This document shows positions 24,966 to 34,613 of a stretch of DNA of 64,000 nucleotides, piece after piece. Within the stretch, counting starts at the first letter, position 1. Each line of letters begins with the position of its first letter. Under the pieces are notes generated by a model. That model made no database searches, was not told the DNA's origin, and saw only the letters and a list, made by a program, of their open reading frames with translations. Made by a program: the position numbers and the translations under genes. This DNA is from Rubripirellula reticaptiva (GTDB lineage: Bacteria > Planctomycetota > Planctomycetia > Pirellulales > Pirellulaceae): positions 188,074-252,073 of the forward strand of contig NZ_SJPX01000006.1 of the NCBI RefSeq assembly GCF_007860175.1, written 5' to 3'.

Positions 24966-25754
24966 TCACGCAATCGTTGGAATGAGACCACCGTCGACTC
25001 GTATTGGCGCTCCGTTGATCGCCGATGCGAGTGGGCTGGCAACAAACGCAACCATGTTGGCAATCTCTTCTGGTTCGATCAATCTCTGAATCAACGAGGT
25101 CGGCCGATTGTCTGCCATGAAACGTTTTTCGGCCGATTCATATGACTCATCCGGGAACAGATTGCTGACGAATTCCTTTACGCCTGGGGTCAACGTTGAA
25201 CCCGGCATCACGGTGGTCACGGTAACTGAGCTTCCTTTGGTCAACTGAGCCAGACTACGTGAGACGGCAAGCTGAGCTGTTTTGGTCATCGCGTAGTGTG
25301 GCATTTCAGGAGCCGGCACGACGCCGGATTCGCTGCTGATGAAAATGATGCGTCCAGTGTTTTGCTCCAGCATTTGCTTGAGGTAATGCCGGGCAAGACG
25401 CACACCGCTCATCACGTTGATGTCGAAAATGTGTTGCCAGGCTTCGTCCGTCAGGTCGAAGAAATCGACCGCCTCAAAAATGCCCAAGTTGTTAACGAGG
25501 ATATCAAGCTGTGGATGTTCGGCGATGGTTTGAGCGACACCTTCGACAGTCCCGTTGTCGGACACCAGTCCGACCAGGTCGGCCTTCGGATTGCTTTCGC
25601 GAATTGTGGTTATCGCTTTGTCAACGCTCGAATTGCTGCGACCGTTGATGATCGTGGTTGCCCCTTCGGCAGCCAAGCGAGTCGCGATCGCCAGGCCAAT
25701 GCCACCGGTCGATGCAGTGACCAAGGCAGTTTTGTTGTTTAGTTTCAGGTCCAT
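24966..25754 (-). CDS. SDR family oxidoreductase
   Basis: 262 residues, classical [11 protein letters not shown] cofactor motif near 13-20, '[10 protein letters not shown]', catalytic 'SSES' serine and YAMTK. The C-terminal '[15 protein letters not shown]' is the usual FabG-like end. Substrate unknown. The AraC-type gene lies upstream on the same strand. Confidence 0.85.
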   Translation of the reverse strand: MDLKLNNKTALVTASTGGIGLAIATRLAAEGATTIINGRSNSSVDKAITTIRESNPKADLVGLVSDNGTVEGVAQTIAEHPQLDILVNNLGIFEAVDFFDLTDEAWQHIFDINVMSGVRLARHYLKQMLEQNTGRIIFISSESGVVPAPEMPHYAMTKTAQLAVSRSLAQLTKGSSVTVTTVMPGSTLTPGVKEFVSNLFPDESYESAEKRFMADNRPTSLIQRLIEPEEIANMVAFVASPLASAINGAPIRVDGGLIPTIA

Positions 25755-25940
25755 CGGATATTTGTCCTATTTGCGTCTTTGAAGAGTTTGTTTGATGACC
25801 AGATGACAGCACCATCTTGAGTTTATGGAAATGGCGACGTCGCATCTTGAACGATCTTGCGCGCAACCAAAAAAGCGGGCCGCTAGCTTCATTCGTTGAT
25901 GTCACCCTATGCAGAGGCGCGAGACGGCTTGCGACTTGAG

Positions 25941-26768
25941 TCAAGAGGACCCAACTGTGCTAATGGCCCTGGAATAGGTTCCGGGCGGAACACCAATGAG
26001 CCGTTTGAAATGTCGCGTGAAGTGCGATTGGTCCGTGAAACCGACGGCGTAGGCGACATTCGCCGGTGTCTCACCGGCCATCAGCATCTGCTGCGCGCGA
26101 CGCACTCGGACTTGAGAGAGATAGACCTGGATAGGCATTCCGACCTCTTTGGAGAAGACGCGGCTTAGATACGGGGCCGAAGTCCCTGCCAATTCAGCGA
26201 GTTCGTGAAGAGAGACGTTCTCATTGAATCTTGCTTCCAAGCTGTCCTGGACTCGGCGGATGTTCGCACGTTCTTCCTTCTTTGGTATGTCGGGCAATGA
26301 TGCGTGTCGAACCAGGACTTCACAGATTGCATCATAAAACGCAGATTCCTGTTCCAACTGCGAAGCTCCGTCGTCCATCGCCCGGTGAGCCTGCAAAACG
26401 AGTTCTGCAAGTTGAGAATCGTCGATGACCGGAGGCAGCAACAAGGGTTCGATATCACCATTGCGGTCAAACGCTTTTACGATGCTTGCGATGACACTTG
26501 GGGCAGCATAGAGATACCGCCATGCCCCTGTCGCTGTGCACGTATGCGCCTCATTGGGGTGGATGACAAGTAGCTTTCCCGGTCCAGTGTGGTATCGCTC
26601 GCCCCGATAGAAGAACGTGCCCGTCCCGCCTTCGGAGACGCCCAGTTTGTATTCGGGGTGTGAGTGACGCGGCCAAGTGTGTTTGACCGACTCCCACTGA
26701 TGGATTGTTATTTCGTCGTCAGCAGAACCGCGAACTTTGAAATGCTTCACCTTGAATTCGGAAGCCAT
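25941..26768 (-). CDS. AraC-family transcriptional regulator
   Basis: 275 residues. An N-terminal cupin-like sensor ('RHSHPEYKLGVSEGGTGTFF', 'LLVIHPNEAHTC') followed by two helix-turn-helix units: 'LHELAELAGTSAPYLSRVFS' and 'ANVAYAVGFTDQSHFTRHFK'. It likely controls the SDR gene 186 bases downstream and perhaps neighbouring genes. Effector unknown. Confidence 0.88.
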   Translation of the reverse strand: MASEFKVKHFKVRGSADDEITIHQWESVKHTWPRHSHPEYKLGVSEGGTGTFFYRGERYHTGPGKLLVIHPNEAHTCTATGAWRYLYAAPSVIASIVKAFDRNGDIEPLLLPPVIDDSQLAELVLQAHRAMDDGASQLEQESAFYDAICEVLVRHASLPDIPKKEERANIRRVQDSLEARFNENVSLHELAELAGTSAPYLSRVFSKEVGMPIQVYLSQVRVRRAQQMLMAGETPANVAYAVGFTDQSHFTRHFKRLIGVPPGTYSRAISTVGSS

Positions 26769-26942
26769 TCTATCCTCGCTGGCGATTAAACAACTTGAAA
26801 CCTGACAGGCAGTCTACGTCGCACAGTTGACGCGAGCAACCAAACGCTGACGCAGTGGACGAGACCTTGAGTCCCTCCACTGGTTATCGAAAAATCGGAA
26901 TCGTTCGGCTACCGTCGACGATGACTTTGTTGTTTATAGACG

Positions 26943-27368
26943 TTACTGCGAGCGATGTGATTGTTTGACCAAGTCACTCAATACACGCATCGCGTCTTCC
27001 GCTCTTTCAGACGGGACAAAAAGGTGGTCATGATAACAGGCTGAGATTGCATTGACGCTGATGCCGTGTTCTGCCAGCTTTTCAGTTACGATGGCAAGGA
27101 AACCGATCGCCTCAAGGCTGGAGTGCACTTTAAGAGTGATCTTCCTGCAAGGAAAAGTGAAGTCGAGATGGTTCGCTTCCGCTTCGTCCTTCGCAAGAAT
27201 CAGCGTCAAACCCTCCTCTTCAAGAAACTGTCCGATGGGGGAAAGGCTAAGTTCGGACGCGACTGCCGGTTCCAATGAGCAAAACACAAATTCGCCATCT
27301 TGCAGTTCCGGCCGCATGTTTTGCAGCAATGTCAGCAGATTCGCTTCGCCGTTCATCTGTTTTCCCAT
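26943..27368 (-). CDS. ACT-domain protein (ACT_7/DUF2241 type)
   Basis: 141 residues. The first half matches the short DUF2241 part ('DGEFVFCSLEP'); the second is an ACT-like domain ('HSSLEAIGFLAIVTEKLAEHG', shown in part) ending in 'RAEDAMRVLSDL'. These proteins probably sense small ligands such as amino acids; the role is unknown. It sits 28 bases downstream of the MBL gene stop region on the same strand, so it may be co-transcribed. Confidence 0.75.
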   Translation of the reverse strand: MGKQMNGEANLLTLLQNMRPELQDGEFVFCSLEPAVASELSLSPIGQFLEEEGLTLILAKDEAEANHLDFTFPCRKITLKVHSSLEAIGFLAIVTEKLAEHGISVNAISACYHDHLFVPSERAEDAMRVLSDLVKQSHRSQ

Positions 27369-27396
27369 CGTGTTTCTGCAGCGGTTGGAGCTGAAT

Positions 27397-28734
27397 TCAT
27401 TCCCGTAGCTCGCGTGCGACGGTGAGGTAGTAGTTGCGAGCGGTTGCGTTGACCATGTTGCGAGCCAACTTCGTCAAAGCATCGGCTTTGATTTGTTTTG
27501 CATCGCGGTCGTTCTTGTCGAGGGCCAATAGATGGTCTGCGAGTTGCGTGGCCCATTGGTTGTCATCGTTCGCGAGCGCGTCTTTGGCCGCAGAGACCAG
27601 TTTCTCTTTTCCACCCGCCAACTTGGCAACACGCTCTGCTTCTGATTTCAACGTCAGGCGAAACAGATTGGATGGGTTGCCGTCGAACCAGCCAAAGTAC
27701 TGGCTGAAGACGGTCCGCACGCCCCATTCGGGATGCCCGTAAAACGGTTGCAAATAGTCTTTGCTGGCGAGGCGCTCAGGAAGCTGCACGTACTCAACCA
27801 ACTCATCCGGCGTCATTCCCTTGTTCATTCCCTCGACGGTTTTGTCGTGGATGAACTGAACGGCATCACGGTAATCGCCGAGGACTTGTTTGACTTCGTC
27901 TGCTCCGACAATCGGTTTGGTGTGGCCACCGACCAAGGCGACCGCATTGTTGGCAGACATATTAGTGAGGCTGTCGGCCCACAGGCGAACGCTACGGTTG
28001 GGAGTCCCTCGAATCGCGTACAAGTTTGGAAACGATCGGTAGAAATTGTCGCCAGCGAAGAGTACTTTGCCAGCCGGATACCAGACGAACAGTTCGTCGT
28101 TGGTCTCACCGGGTGCTGACACGAGTTCAAGTTCAACTCCGGCCACGTTGATCGTCTGCCGATCTCCTTCGAGAAAGTGTGACGGTTTCGACTCCGCACC
28201 TGACGCGAACGCGTGGCCGCCGCTCTTGGGGTATCGAACCGGGGCGACGCCGTTGTTGATCCGTTGCTCCGGTGGCAACTTGAATCCAGCTTGCCTTGCT
28301 GCTCGGACTGATTGAAACGTAACACCGGCATCCGTCAATGGACGGTATTCGCTTCCGAAGTTGTTGTGAGCCCAGATTTGCGGTCGCTCTGCTCCAAGAA
28401 ACGAAGTCACACCGCCGGTATGGTCACCATGTGAGTGCGTGAAGATGATCGCCTTGACCGGTTTGTCGGTGATCTTGCGAAACTCCGCCACGATGCGATC
28501 GGCGTCGTCTCGCGTCATTCCCGTATCGACAATGACAACGCCATCGTCACCAACGATCATCGAAACGTTCGCCGGACTGAATCCGACTGCGACGTGGACT
28601 TTATCGGCGACTTTGACGATTTGTTCTTCAAACTGTTTCGATTGTTGCGTCAGCTTTCGGGTCGCAGCATTGTCTTGTGCAAAAACGGGGGCCGCTACGA
28701 GCAGCAGGATCAATGGAAGGAAGAGTCGGTTCAT
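27397..28734 (-). CDS. Exported metallo-beta-lactamase-fold hydrolase, alkylsulfatase-like, copy 1
   Basis: 445 residues from ATG 28734. Signal peptide (MNRLFLPLILLLVAAPVFAQ); zinc site HSHGDH (100-105), with further ligand segments 'ALVGGHTKPI' and 'LFAGDNFY'. The C-terminal region ('HPEWGVRTVFSQYFGWFDGN') is the alkylsulfatase dimerisation type. Members of the SdsA1 group cleave sulfate esters in the periplasm, but the C-terminal sterol-carrier domain is missing, so the substrate may differ. A longer upstream frame (to 29397) overlaps egtB and is rejected. Paralogues: intact at 35893-37257, deleted at 35114-35782. Confidence 0.85.
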   Translation of the reverse strand: MNRLFLPLILLLVAAPVFAQDNAATRKLTQQSKQFEEQIVKVADKVHVAVGFSPANVSMIVGDDGVVIVDTGMTRDDADRIVAEFRKITDKPVKAIIFTHSHGDHTGGVTSFLGAERPQIWAHNNFGSEYRPLTDAGVTFQSVRAARQAGFKLPPEQRINNGVAPVRYPKSGGHAFASGAESKPSHFLEGDRQTINVAGVELELVSAPGETNDELFVWYPAGKVLFAGDNFYRSFPNLYAIRGTPNRSVRLWADSLTNMSANNAVALVGGHTKPIVGADEVKQVLGDYRDAVQFIHDKTVEGMNKGMTPDELVEYVQLPERLASKDYLQPFYGHPEWGVRTVFSQYFGWFDGNPSNLFRLTLKSEAERVAKLAGGKEKLVSAAKDALANDDNQWATQLADHLLALDKNDRDAKQIKADALTKLARNMVNATARNYYLTVARELRE

Positions 28735-28795
28735 TTTGGTTCTCTCTGTTGATGGGTTAAACGCGTCGTTGAATTCGTGGCTCGGCGATCTCCGG

Positions 28796-30055
28796 CTATT
28801 CTGCCAAGCGGAAGCCGGAGAACTGCCAGCGTGCGTCCGCTGGGAAAAAGTTTCGGTATGTGTCGCGAATATGCGACTGCGACGTTGCCACGCTTCCTCC
28901 ACGCAGGACGTATTGATTGCACATGAACTTTCCGTTGTACTCGCCGATCGCACCGGGCGGCGGGCGGTAACCGGGATAGGCTTGATAGCTACTCGCAGTC
29001 CACTGCCAAACGGAACCAAAAAATCCACCCGATGACAACGTCGGGTGAATGGCGTAGCCGCCTGCGAACAACTTGTCAGCGAATTGGCCCGTATTAGCTT
29101 CTGCACGCGTCTCGGTGAGACTTCGACATGCGACCTCCCATTCAAATTCGGTGGGGAGTCGTTTGCCAGCCCATCGTGCGAACGCATCCGCCTCAAAATA
29201 GCTGACATGACAGATGGGCCAATCGGGATCGACCGGCGTAAGCCCTGCCAATGTGAATTGCATCCATCGACCATCTCGGCGCATCCAGTAGAGCGGTGCG
29301 TTCCAACTCCGTTCCTTGACCGCGTTCCAGCCGAGTGAGAGCCATAACTCCGGTCGCTCGTATCCCCCATCGTTGATGAACTCAATGAACTGTCCACAGG
29401 TCGTCAAATTCAACGAGATACGAAATGCCGGAAGAAATACCGTGTGACGAGGCAGTTCATTGTCGAAACAAAACCCATCTCCATCGTGTCCGACGTCGTA
29501 TTTGCCATCGGTGATCTCTGCCCACGAATCCGTCGTCCCATTTGACGGCGCAAACTCGCGGTCTTCATACACGGGCAACATCGGATTGGACGCCAACGCA
29601 TTCTTGATGTCCGTAAGGATCAACTCCTGATGCTGTTGTTCGTGGTTCAAACCTACGGTGATCGTTTCAGCATGCCGAGCAACGAAGTCGGGCGATTGCA
29701 ATCGGCTGAGCAACTCCCGATCAACGTAACGGCGATACTCCCGAATGCAATCAAGTCCAGGCCGCGAGATCGTTCCCCGGTTGGGTCGGGGGAATTGCTC
29801 GCCAATCGCGTTGTAATAGGAGTTAAACAGATAGGAAAAGTGCTTGTCAAATACCGTGTAGTCCGCTTCTTGTTTCAGTACGAACGTTTCAAAGAACCAT
29901 GTTCCGTGTGCGAGATGCCAACGCACTGGGCTCGCATCCTCCATCGACTGCACCATGCAGTCTTCCGGCGAAAGCGACGCCGTGATGCGATCGGTAAACC
30001 GCCGAACACTCTCGAATTGTTTGCTCAAGCTCGAATCCGCAGCGTTCTCATTCAT
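28796..30055 (-). CDS. egtB: Ergothioneine sulfoxide synthase EgtB
   Basis: 419 residues. The DinB-like N-terminal half carries the iron ligands: HLAH (47-50) and HEQQH (138-142). The C-terminal half is the FGE-sulfatase-like domain with 'GKRLPTEFEWEVACRS', 'GSVWQWTASSY' and 'QYVLRGGSVATSQSH'. EgtB joins trimethylhistidine to cysteine or gamma-glutamylcysteine with oxygen. It starts within the end of egtD (8-base overlap), so the pair makes the first two dedicated steps of ergothioneine synthesis. A PLP lyase (EgtE-like) is not seen in this window. Confidence 0.93.
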   Translation of the reverse strand: MNENAADSSLSKQFESVRRFTDRITASLSPEDCMVQSMEDASPVRWHLAHGTWFFETFVLKQEADYTVFDKHFSYLFNSYYNAIGEQFPRPNRGTISRPGLDCIREYRRYVDRELLSRLQSPDFVARHAETITVGLNHEQQHQELILTDIKNALASNPMLPVYEDREFAPSNGTTDSWAEITDGKYDVGHDGDGFCFDNELPRHTVFLPAFRISLNLTTCGQFIEFINDGGYERPELWLSLGWNAVKERSWNAPLYWMRRDGRWMQFTLAGLTPVDPDWPICHVSYFEADAFARWAGKRLPTEFEWEVACRSLTETRAEANTGQFADKLFAGGYAIHPTLSSGGFFGSVWQWTASSYQAYPGYRPPPGAIGEYNGKFMCNQYVLRGGSVATSQSHIRDTYRNFFPADARWQFSGFRLAE

Positions 30056-31031
30056 CTGCCGCTCCGTCTAGCACAAGATGCAGCAAGCCGAACAGGCCTT
30101 CGCTGTCCGTCCACTGTTGGTGCAAGCTGAAACCATGCGGCCTAGCCAGTTCGGCGAAACCCTCGATGCTATACTTGTGCGAATACTCGGTCAGAATCTT
30201 CTCGCCTTTCGCAAAATTAACGACTGTGTCTCCGACCATCACGTTTTGATCCACAAGACTGACAATCGAAATTTCGATGCGATGATCCGTCGAGTTGTAG
30301 ATCGCTTTGTGCTGAAAGTTGGGCAAGACGAAATCACCATTTAGCTCACGGTTGATACGCTCCAATAAATTCAAGTTGAATTTTGCGGTAACGCCTTGAG
30401 AATCATCGTAGGCAGCGACAATGGTGGACACATCTTTTTGAAGATCAATGCCAATCAGCAACCCACCTTGGGGGCCAAGCAATTTGGCGATCGACGCGAG
30501 AAGTCCTGCTGCCTCTTCCGGCGTGTAGTTGCCAATCGTCGATCCCGGGAAATAGAGGGCCACGTGCGAATAGGGGGCCTTGGTTGTCGGCAGCGAAAAC
30601 GGTTTCGTAAAGTCAGCGACCACAGGACAAATCTCGATTCTAGGATAGCTTGAACGCAAGTCGTCGGCTGTCATCAAAAGATGTTCTGCTGAAACGTCGA
30701 CTGGCACGTAGGCCACCGGATCAATCAGTGCATCCAGCAGAATTCGAGTCTTGATCGAACTGCCGCTGCCGAATTCAATCAGCATGACACGCCGATCAAT
30801 TTGGTGTGCGATCGCGTCTGCGTTTTCACTCGTGATGGCGAGTTCCGTTCGCGTCAGATAGTACTCGTCGAGTTCGCAGATCTCATCAAACAGTCTTGAT
30901 CCGGCACCATCATAGAAGTATTTGCAAGGCAGCGTTTTTTTCGGTTTCTGAAGTCCTTCGAGGACATCGGCAAGGAAGTTCTCGCTGGTCTGCTTTTGTT
31001 CGAGCGTATTGATGGTGTCGGTCCTGTTGAA
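30048..31031 (-). CDS. egtD: Histidine N-methyltransferase EgtD, no normal start codon
   Basis: About 327 residues of continuous EgtD-like frame: 'LPCKYFYDGAGSRLFDEICE', 'LDEYYLTRTELAI', SAM motif 'VMLIEFGSGSS', and 'LFGLLHLVL' at the end. EgtD trimethylates histidine with SAM. The frame is closed by TGA at 31034-31032, and from there to the conserved core there is no ATG, GTG or TTG; the first ATG (30785) is inside the SAM-binding motif and would remove an essential third. Either a rare start such as ATC at 31013 is used, a frameshift lies near 31.03 kb, or the gene is damaged. The downstream egtB is intact. Confidence 0.75.
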   Translation of the reverse strand, partial: FNRTDTINTLEQKQTSENFLADVLEGLQKPKKTLPCKYFYDGAGSRLFDEICELDEYYLTRTELAITSENADAIAHQIDRRVMLIEFGSGSSIKTRILLDALIDPVAYVPVDVSAEHLLMTADDLRSSYPRIEICPVVADFTKPFSLPTTKAPYSHVALYFPGSTIGNYTPEEAAGLLASIAKLLGPQGGLLIGIDLQKDVSTIVAAYDDSQGVTAKFNLNLLERINRELNGDFVLPNFQHKAIYNSTDHRIEISIVSLVDQNVMVGDTVVNFAKGEKILTEYSHKYSIEGFAELARPHGFSLHQQWTDSEGLFGLLHLVLDGAADE

Positions 31032-31071
31032 TCAATGTTGACGAGGAGAAGATACAGAGGCACCGGCGGTG

Positions 31072-31935
31072 CTACGCCTGTGCTGAGTTAGCCTTGAGCC
31101 GGTCGAAGTACGCATGCCAACCTTGATGCTTGCGACCAGCAGCAAGGCAAAAATGGCTTTCGTTATTCATGGCTCCGTTGCGGATGCCTTCATAGATGCC
31201 CGCAATTACCGTGCCGAGGAACTCGCCGAGTTCTGCAATGCGGTCTTCGCGATACTCGCCAACTGTCATGGTGCGATATTTCAGCTCCGTACCATACGCG
31301 TCGTTCAAGTACTCGGCCAACTTTCGCTGTGTGATCGCTTCGCCGTGCAGATTGTACGTCTGGCCGTCGTGCTTCGATTCCGTCAACATGCGGGCGTAGG
31401 CAAAGGCCAGTTCGCCGCGAGTTGTGTAGCCGCACTTTGCGTCACCAGCGCAGTTTGCAATCTCACCACGTTGTTTGTAGGTCTCGATGTACTCGACATC
31501 TGGTTCAATATAGATACCGTTGCGACCGATCACCCACTGAAGGCCGCTGTCGCGAACGTCTTCTTCCGTCTGGCGATTACTTTGGACAACAGGTGAGAAC
31601 GCAGTGCCTTCTTCTGCGCCTTGAATGCTGGTGTAGACAATCTTACTAACACCCGCCTCCTTGGCAGCTTCGATGACGTTGCGATGTTGACCAATACGCT
31701 TCGTGGGAGCGTCCATTCCAGAAACGAGTAACAATGCGTCGATACCGCGAAGTGATTCCCGCAATTGATCGCGCAACGTGTAGTCGCCCTGGCGTACTTC
31801 GACACCGAGCGATTCGGCTTTGCTAGGAGTGCGTGCAAGTCCGATAACGTTCTCTTTGCCGACGATTTCAACGGCGGCGTGGACAATTGATCCGCCCAAG
31901 TTTCCGCTGGCGGCAGTGACGGCAATTTTTGTCAT
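31072..31935 (-). CDS. NmrA-like NAD(P)-binding reductase (QOR2 type)
   Basis: 287 residues. Cofactor motif 'AVTAASGNLGGSIV'; 'SKIVYTSIQGAEEGTAF' and 'NGIYIEPDVEYIE' match the NADPH-dependent quinone oxidoreductase 2 group of atypical SDRs. The ATG at 31935 is chosen over 31953 because 'aggaag' precedes it. Probably a quinone reductase or redox sensor in the cytoplasm. Confidence 0.82.
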   Translation of the reverse strand: MTKIAVTAASGNLGGSIVHAAVEIVGKENVIGLARTPSKAESLGVEVRQGDYTLRDQLRESLRGIDALLLVSGMDAPTKRIGQHRNVIEAAKEAGVSKIVYTSIQGAEEGTAFSPVVQSNRQTEEDVRDSGLQWVIGRNGIYIEPDVEYIETYKQRGEIANCAGDAKCGYTTRGELAFAYARMLTESKHDGQTYNLHGEAITQRKLAEYLNDAYGTELKYRTMTVGEYREDRIAELGEFLGTVIAGIYEGIRNGAMNNESHFCLAAGRKHQGWHAYFDRLKANSAQA

Positions 31936-32112
31936 TGAATTCTTCCTACTCATAGATTTGTGCGTGGTCGACGAGGGTAAGCTACCAACTGATCGCTGCC
32001 CGTTGGCTTGGGCTTGTCCAATTCAACATCGAGCAACGACTTCGGATCGTCGATTGGCAAGTATCGAGTGAGTGCAACAGCTCTCATCTTATTCTGCTGT
32101 GTGAGGATTCCA

Positions 32113-32400
32113 TTACTGCTGAGTTGCTCTTCGAAAAAATCGGCGGATCAATCGTCGGATTCCAAGCGTCACCAGAGCCGGCACGCCCATTAAAATCGCA
32201 ATTTTCAGCAGGGGACCAATGAACCGGATTGCCCCACTGGGATCACTTCCTTTCACCCCCTCGCCAACATCGGACGCGGCCCCCGCCCTCATTCCCGCCG
32301 CCCACTGAGTCTGATCGAGTGGTGCGATTAGTAACACGACGATGGAAGCAGCGACCACGATGAACAGGATTGGCCGAATGGTCTCGCGTAACGCTGGCAT
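32113..32400 (-). CDS. Small two-helix membrane protein
   Basis: 95 residues, hydrophobic segments at about 10-27 and 62-82, and a basic tail (RRLIRRFFRRATQQ). The loop between is Gly/Asp-rich and probably periplasmic. The start overlaps the stop of the upstream DUF4405 gene by one base (TAATG), so both proteins probably work together in the membrane. Confidence 0.65.
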   Translation of the reverse strand: MPALRETIRPILFIVVAASIVVLLIAPLDQTQWAAGMRAGAASDVGEGVKGSDPSGAIRFIGPLLKIAILMGVPALVTLGIRRLIRRFFRRATQQ

Positions 32401-32945
32401 TACGGATCAACTCCTTCCGCGGCGCTAGATTGTCTAAGTCGGTGCAAAACATACTTTTTGACATTGGTCGCAATCCATTTCCAGTGCATCGCTAAATGGA
32501 TTCCAATCACGAGCATCAGAAGGTTGGCACTGATGTCATGGATAGCGGACCAAAATGGGTCAATCGTGAAACGAATTCCCAGTGCTGGCAACGCCGCTTC
32601 CGAAATGACCACTCCTGAAAAAGTCGCCGTCACAAACAGGAAAAACAGCATCCAGTCCAGCACATAATTGAAACGAGCGTGACCGGGAGTCGGATTGAAA
32701 AAGCGTCGAGTCGTGTTGACAATCCACTGCCAAGCGAAGATTAGATGCAGGAAAAATGGAATGATGATCAGGAAGCTCGCCCACTCATGGACCGTGATTC
32801 CAGTCGCCTGCGGCGCGAGCACCAGTACCATGCCGACAAACATGCAGAGATCGAGCCAAACGCGTACTCGCGCGGCGTTCGCCTTTCCTTTCTGAGTGGT
32901 TTCTTGTTTCGTCGCGTAAATCTCACTGGTCCCTTTATGACGCAT
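32400..32945 (-). CDS. DUF4405 membrane protein (cytochrome b-like)
   Basis: 181 residues, four hydrophobic helices. Histidines in helices ('ITVHEWASFLIIIPFFLHL', 'GIHLAMHWKWI') are spaced as in b-type haem proteins, and DUF4405 resembles cytochrome b561-type anchors. A haem-binding role is inferred from these residues, not shown. Coupled to the small membrane protein downstream. Confidence 0.72.
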   Translation of the reverse strand: MRHKGTSEIYATKQETTQKGKANAARVRVWLDLCMFVGMVLVLAPQATGITVHEWASFLIIIPFFLHLIFAWQWIVNTTRRFFNPTPGHARFNYVLDWMLFFLFVTATFSGVVISEAALPALGIRFTIDPFWSAIHDISANLLMLVIGIHLAMHWKWIATNVKKYVLHRLRQSSAAEGVDP

Positions 32946-32981
32946 CGCTTAATTGAAGACTGGCTCGGCAAGTCGTTGGCC

Positions 32982-33734
32982 CTACCTGGTTCCGCCAACT
33001 TGTTCGCTGTCTAGTCGTTTGGCCTTTTTGTGACCCTCATCGGATTGACCAAGCTTCCAATAGCTCGATAGATAGAGGTGTGTTTTCGGAAGATTGTTAT
33101 GCTCTTGCAAGAAGGTCCTCAGCACACGCATGCTATTGAATTCACAGGCGGCCCAGACGGCGGGTTGTCCTTCCAACCAGGGCAATGCTCGAATCTTGGA
33201 AGCAAGGAACAAACCATCGACCTTGGGGCGTGAGTTGATCTCCCAGTGCAGTTCAATGTTTCGCGGATGCGTCAGTTTTTGGATGTCGGCACGACTGGGA
33301 ACTTCAATTACAGCGTAGCCGACAGCGTCCTCCGGCAGTTGACTGAGGTGGACGCTGATCGCGGGAAGTGCGGTCATGTCTCCCGCCAGCAGAAACCAAT
33401 CGGCGGAATGGTTGATTAGTTTTTTAGGCCCCGGTCCGGCGACTGTAATGCGGTCTCCTGGCTGAGCGTCGATCGCCCAGGTTGACGCCGGACCCGGCGA
33501 GTCATGCAAGACGAAGTCGATATCAATCTCGGTTGGTCGCTGATGCCTTACCGTATAGGTTCTCAGAAGTGGCTTCTGGCCATCGCGTTGAGGAATTAGC
33601 AGCTTCAAATAGGCGCTTTCCTGGTCAACGGGGAATGCCGAAAGGGCATCGCCACCTAACGTGACGCGCAGCATATGCTCGGTGATCGGTGCGGAACGAA
33701 TCACTTCCAGTTCCATCGTGGTGCGACTAGCCAT
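32982..33734 (-). CDS. Siderophore-interacting flavoprotein (ferric-siderophore reductase type)
   Basis: 250 residues. FAD-binding motif 'LLRTYTVRHQ', then 'VLHDSPGPASTWA' and 'GDMTALPAISVHL' of the SIP domain, and a C-terminal region with 'YLSSYWKLGQSDEGH' close to the family end. These cytoplasmic enzymes reduce ferric siderophores with NAD(P)H. No siderophore synthesis genes are in view. Separated from the DUF4405 gene by 36 bases on the same strand. Confidence 0.88.
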   Translation of the reverse strand: MASRTTMELEVIRSAPITEHMLRVTLGGDALSAFPVDQESAYLKLLIPQRDGQKPLLRTYTVRHQRPTEIDIDFVLHDSPGPASTWAIDAQPGDRITVAGPGPKKLINHSADWFLLAGDMTALPAISVHLSQLPEDAVGYAVIEVPSRADIQKLTHPRNIELHWEINSRPKVDGLFLASKIRALPWLEGQPAVWAACEFNSMRVLRTFLQEHNNLPKTHLYLSSYWKLGQSDEGHKKAKRLDSEQVGGTR

Positions 33735-33812
33735 GGGTTGAATCTCTGCTTCTGGAGGTATCGGATGGATTCAAGTTTTCACTCAAACCGGGGGCATCTT
33801 GAACGATCGCAC

Positions 33813-34553
33813 TCAGACCATGCCGCCATTGGCGCGCAGGGTCTGACCGTTGACCCAAGCTCCATCCGGCCCAGCGAGAAAGGCCACAACATTGGCAATG
33901 TCTTCGGGAGTCCCCAATCGTTCAAGCGGCGACGCTTTCGACAACTTCTCGACTAACTCATCGGACTTGCCTTCTAGGAACAATGCGGTGCCCGTCGGTC
34001 CGGGAGCGACTGCGTTGACCGTGATGTTTCGTCCGCGCATTTCCTTCGCCATGATCGCCGTCATCGTTTCGATGGCGGCTTTGATGCCCGCATACACGCC
34101 GTATGTTTCAAACTTCATCCCGACGACCGTGGTGGAGAAATTGATGATCCGCCCGCCATCCCGCAGGCGAATTCCAGCCTCGCGCATGCCGTTGAATGTG
34201 CCTCGAAAGTTCACAGCAACCTGAGCGTCAAAGATCGCGTCGTCGCAGTCCGCGATCGAAGCCAGTTTCATGATGCCGGCGTTATTCACCAGCACATCGA
34301 CACCACCGTAAGCTGCCTCGGCGCTGTCGAACATCCGTTTGACCGCGGCGGAATCGGAAACGTCCGCCTGGACTGCGATGGCATGACCGCCTTCGGTCTC
34401 GATTGTGTTCACGACCTCGCTCGCGGGATCCTTACTGCCAGAATAATTGACGAGGACGTTGAACCCATCTCTGGCCAGACGCTTGGCGACGGCTGCCCCG
34501 ATCCCACGCGACGAACCGGTGACGATTGCAGTTTTTTTGGTTGTTTCATTCAT
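33813..34553 (-). CDS. SDR family oxidoreductase
   Basis: 246 residues, classical FabG-like SDR. 'AIVTGSSRGIGAAVAKRL' cofactor motif, 'VDVLVNNAGIMK', catalytic YAGIK and 'VAPGPTGTALF'. The serine of the triad is in 'INFSTTVVG'. The ATG at 34553 fits the domain start; 19 further residues in the longer frame have no homology features. Substrate unknown. Confidence 0.85.
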   Translation of the reverse strand: MNETTKKTAIVTGSSRGIGAAVAKRLARDGFNVLVNYSGSKDPASEVVNTIETEGGHAIAVQADVSDSAAVKRMFDSAEAAYGGVDVLVNNAGIMKLASIADCDDAIFDAQVAVNFRGTFNGMREAGIRLRDGGRIINFSTTVVGMKFETYGVYAGIKAAIETMTAIMAKEMRGRNITVNAVAPGPTGTALFLEGKSDELVEKLSKASPLERLGTPEDIANVVAFLAGPDGAWVNGQTLRANGGMV

Positions 34554-34613
34554 GTCAGTCGACCGTTGGTGTGTGCAGAATAGGGTTGTATCAGGTGTAG
34601 ATGATGCCACCCA

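Noticed and set aside
28735-29397. N-terminal extension of the first MBL gene (upstream 221 codons)
   Set aside because: It overlaps egtB on the same strand in another frame. The signal peptide at 28734 marks the real start.
30854-31063. 69-codon minus-strand frame as a separate gene upstream of egtD
   Set aside because: It is out of frame with the EgtD N-terminus that is clearly encoded there; no domain of its own.
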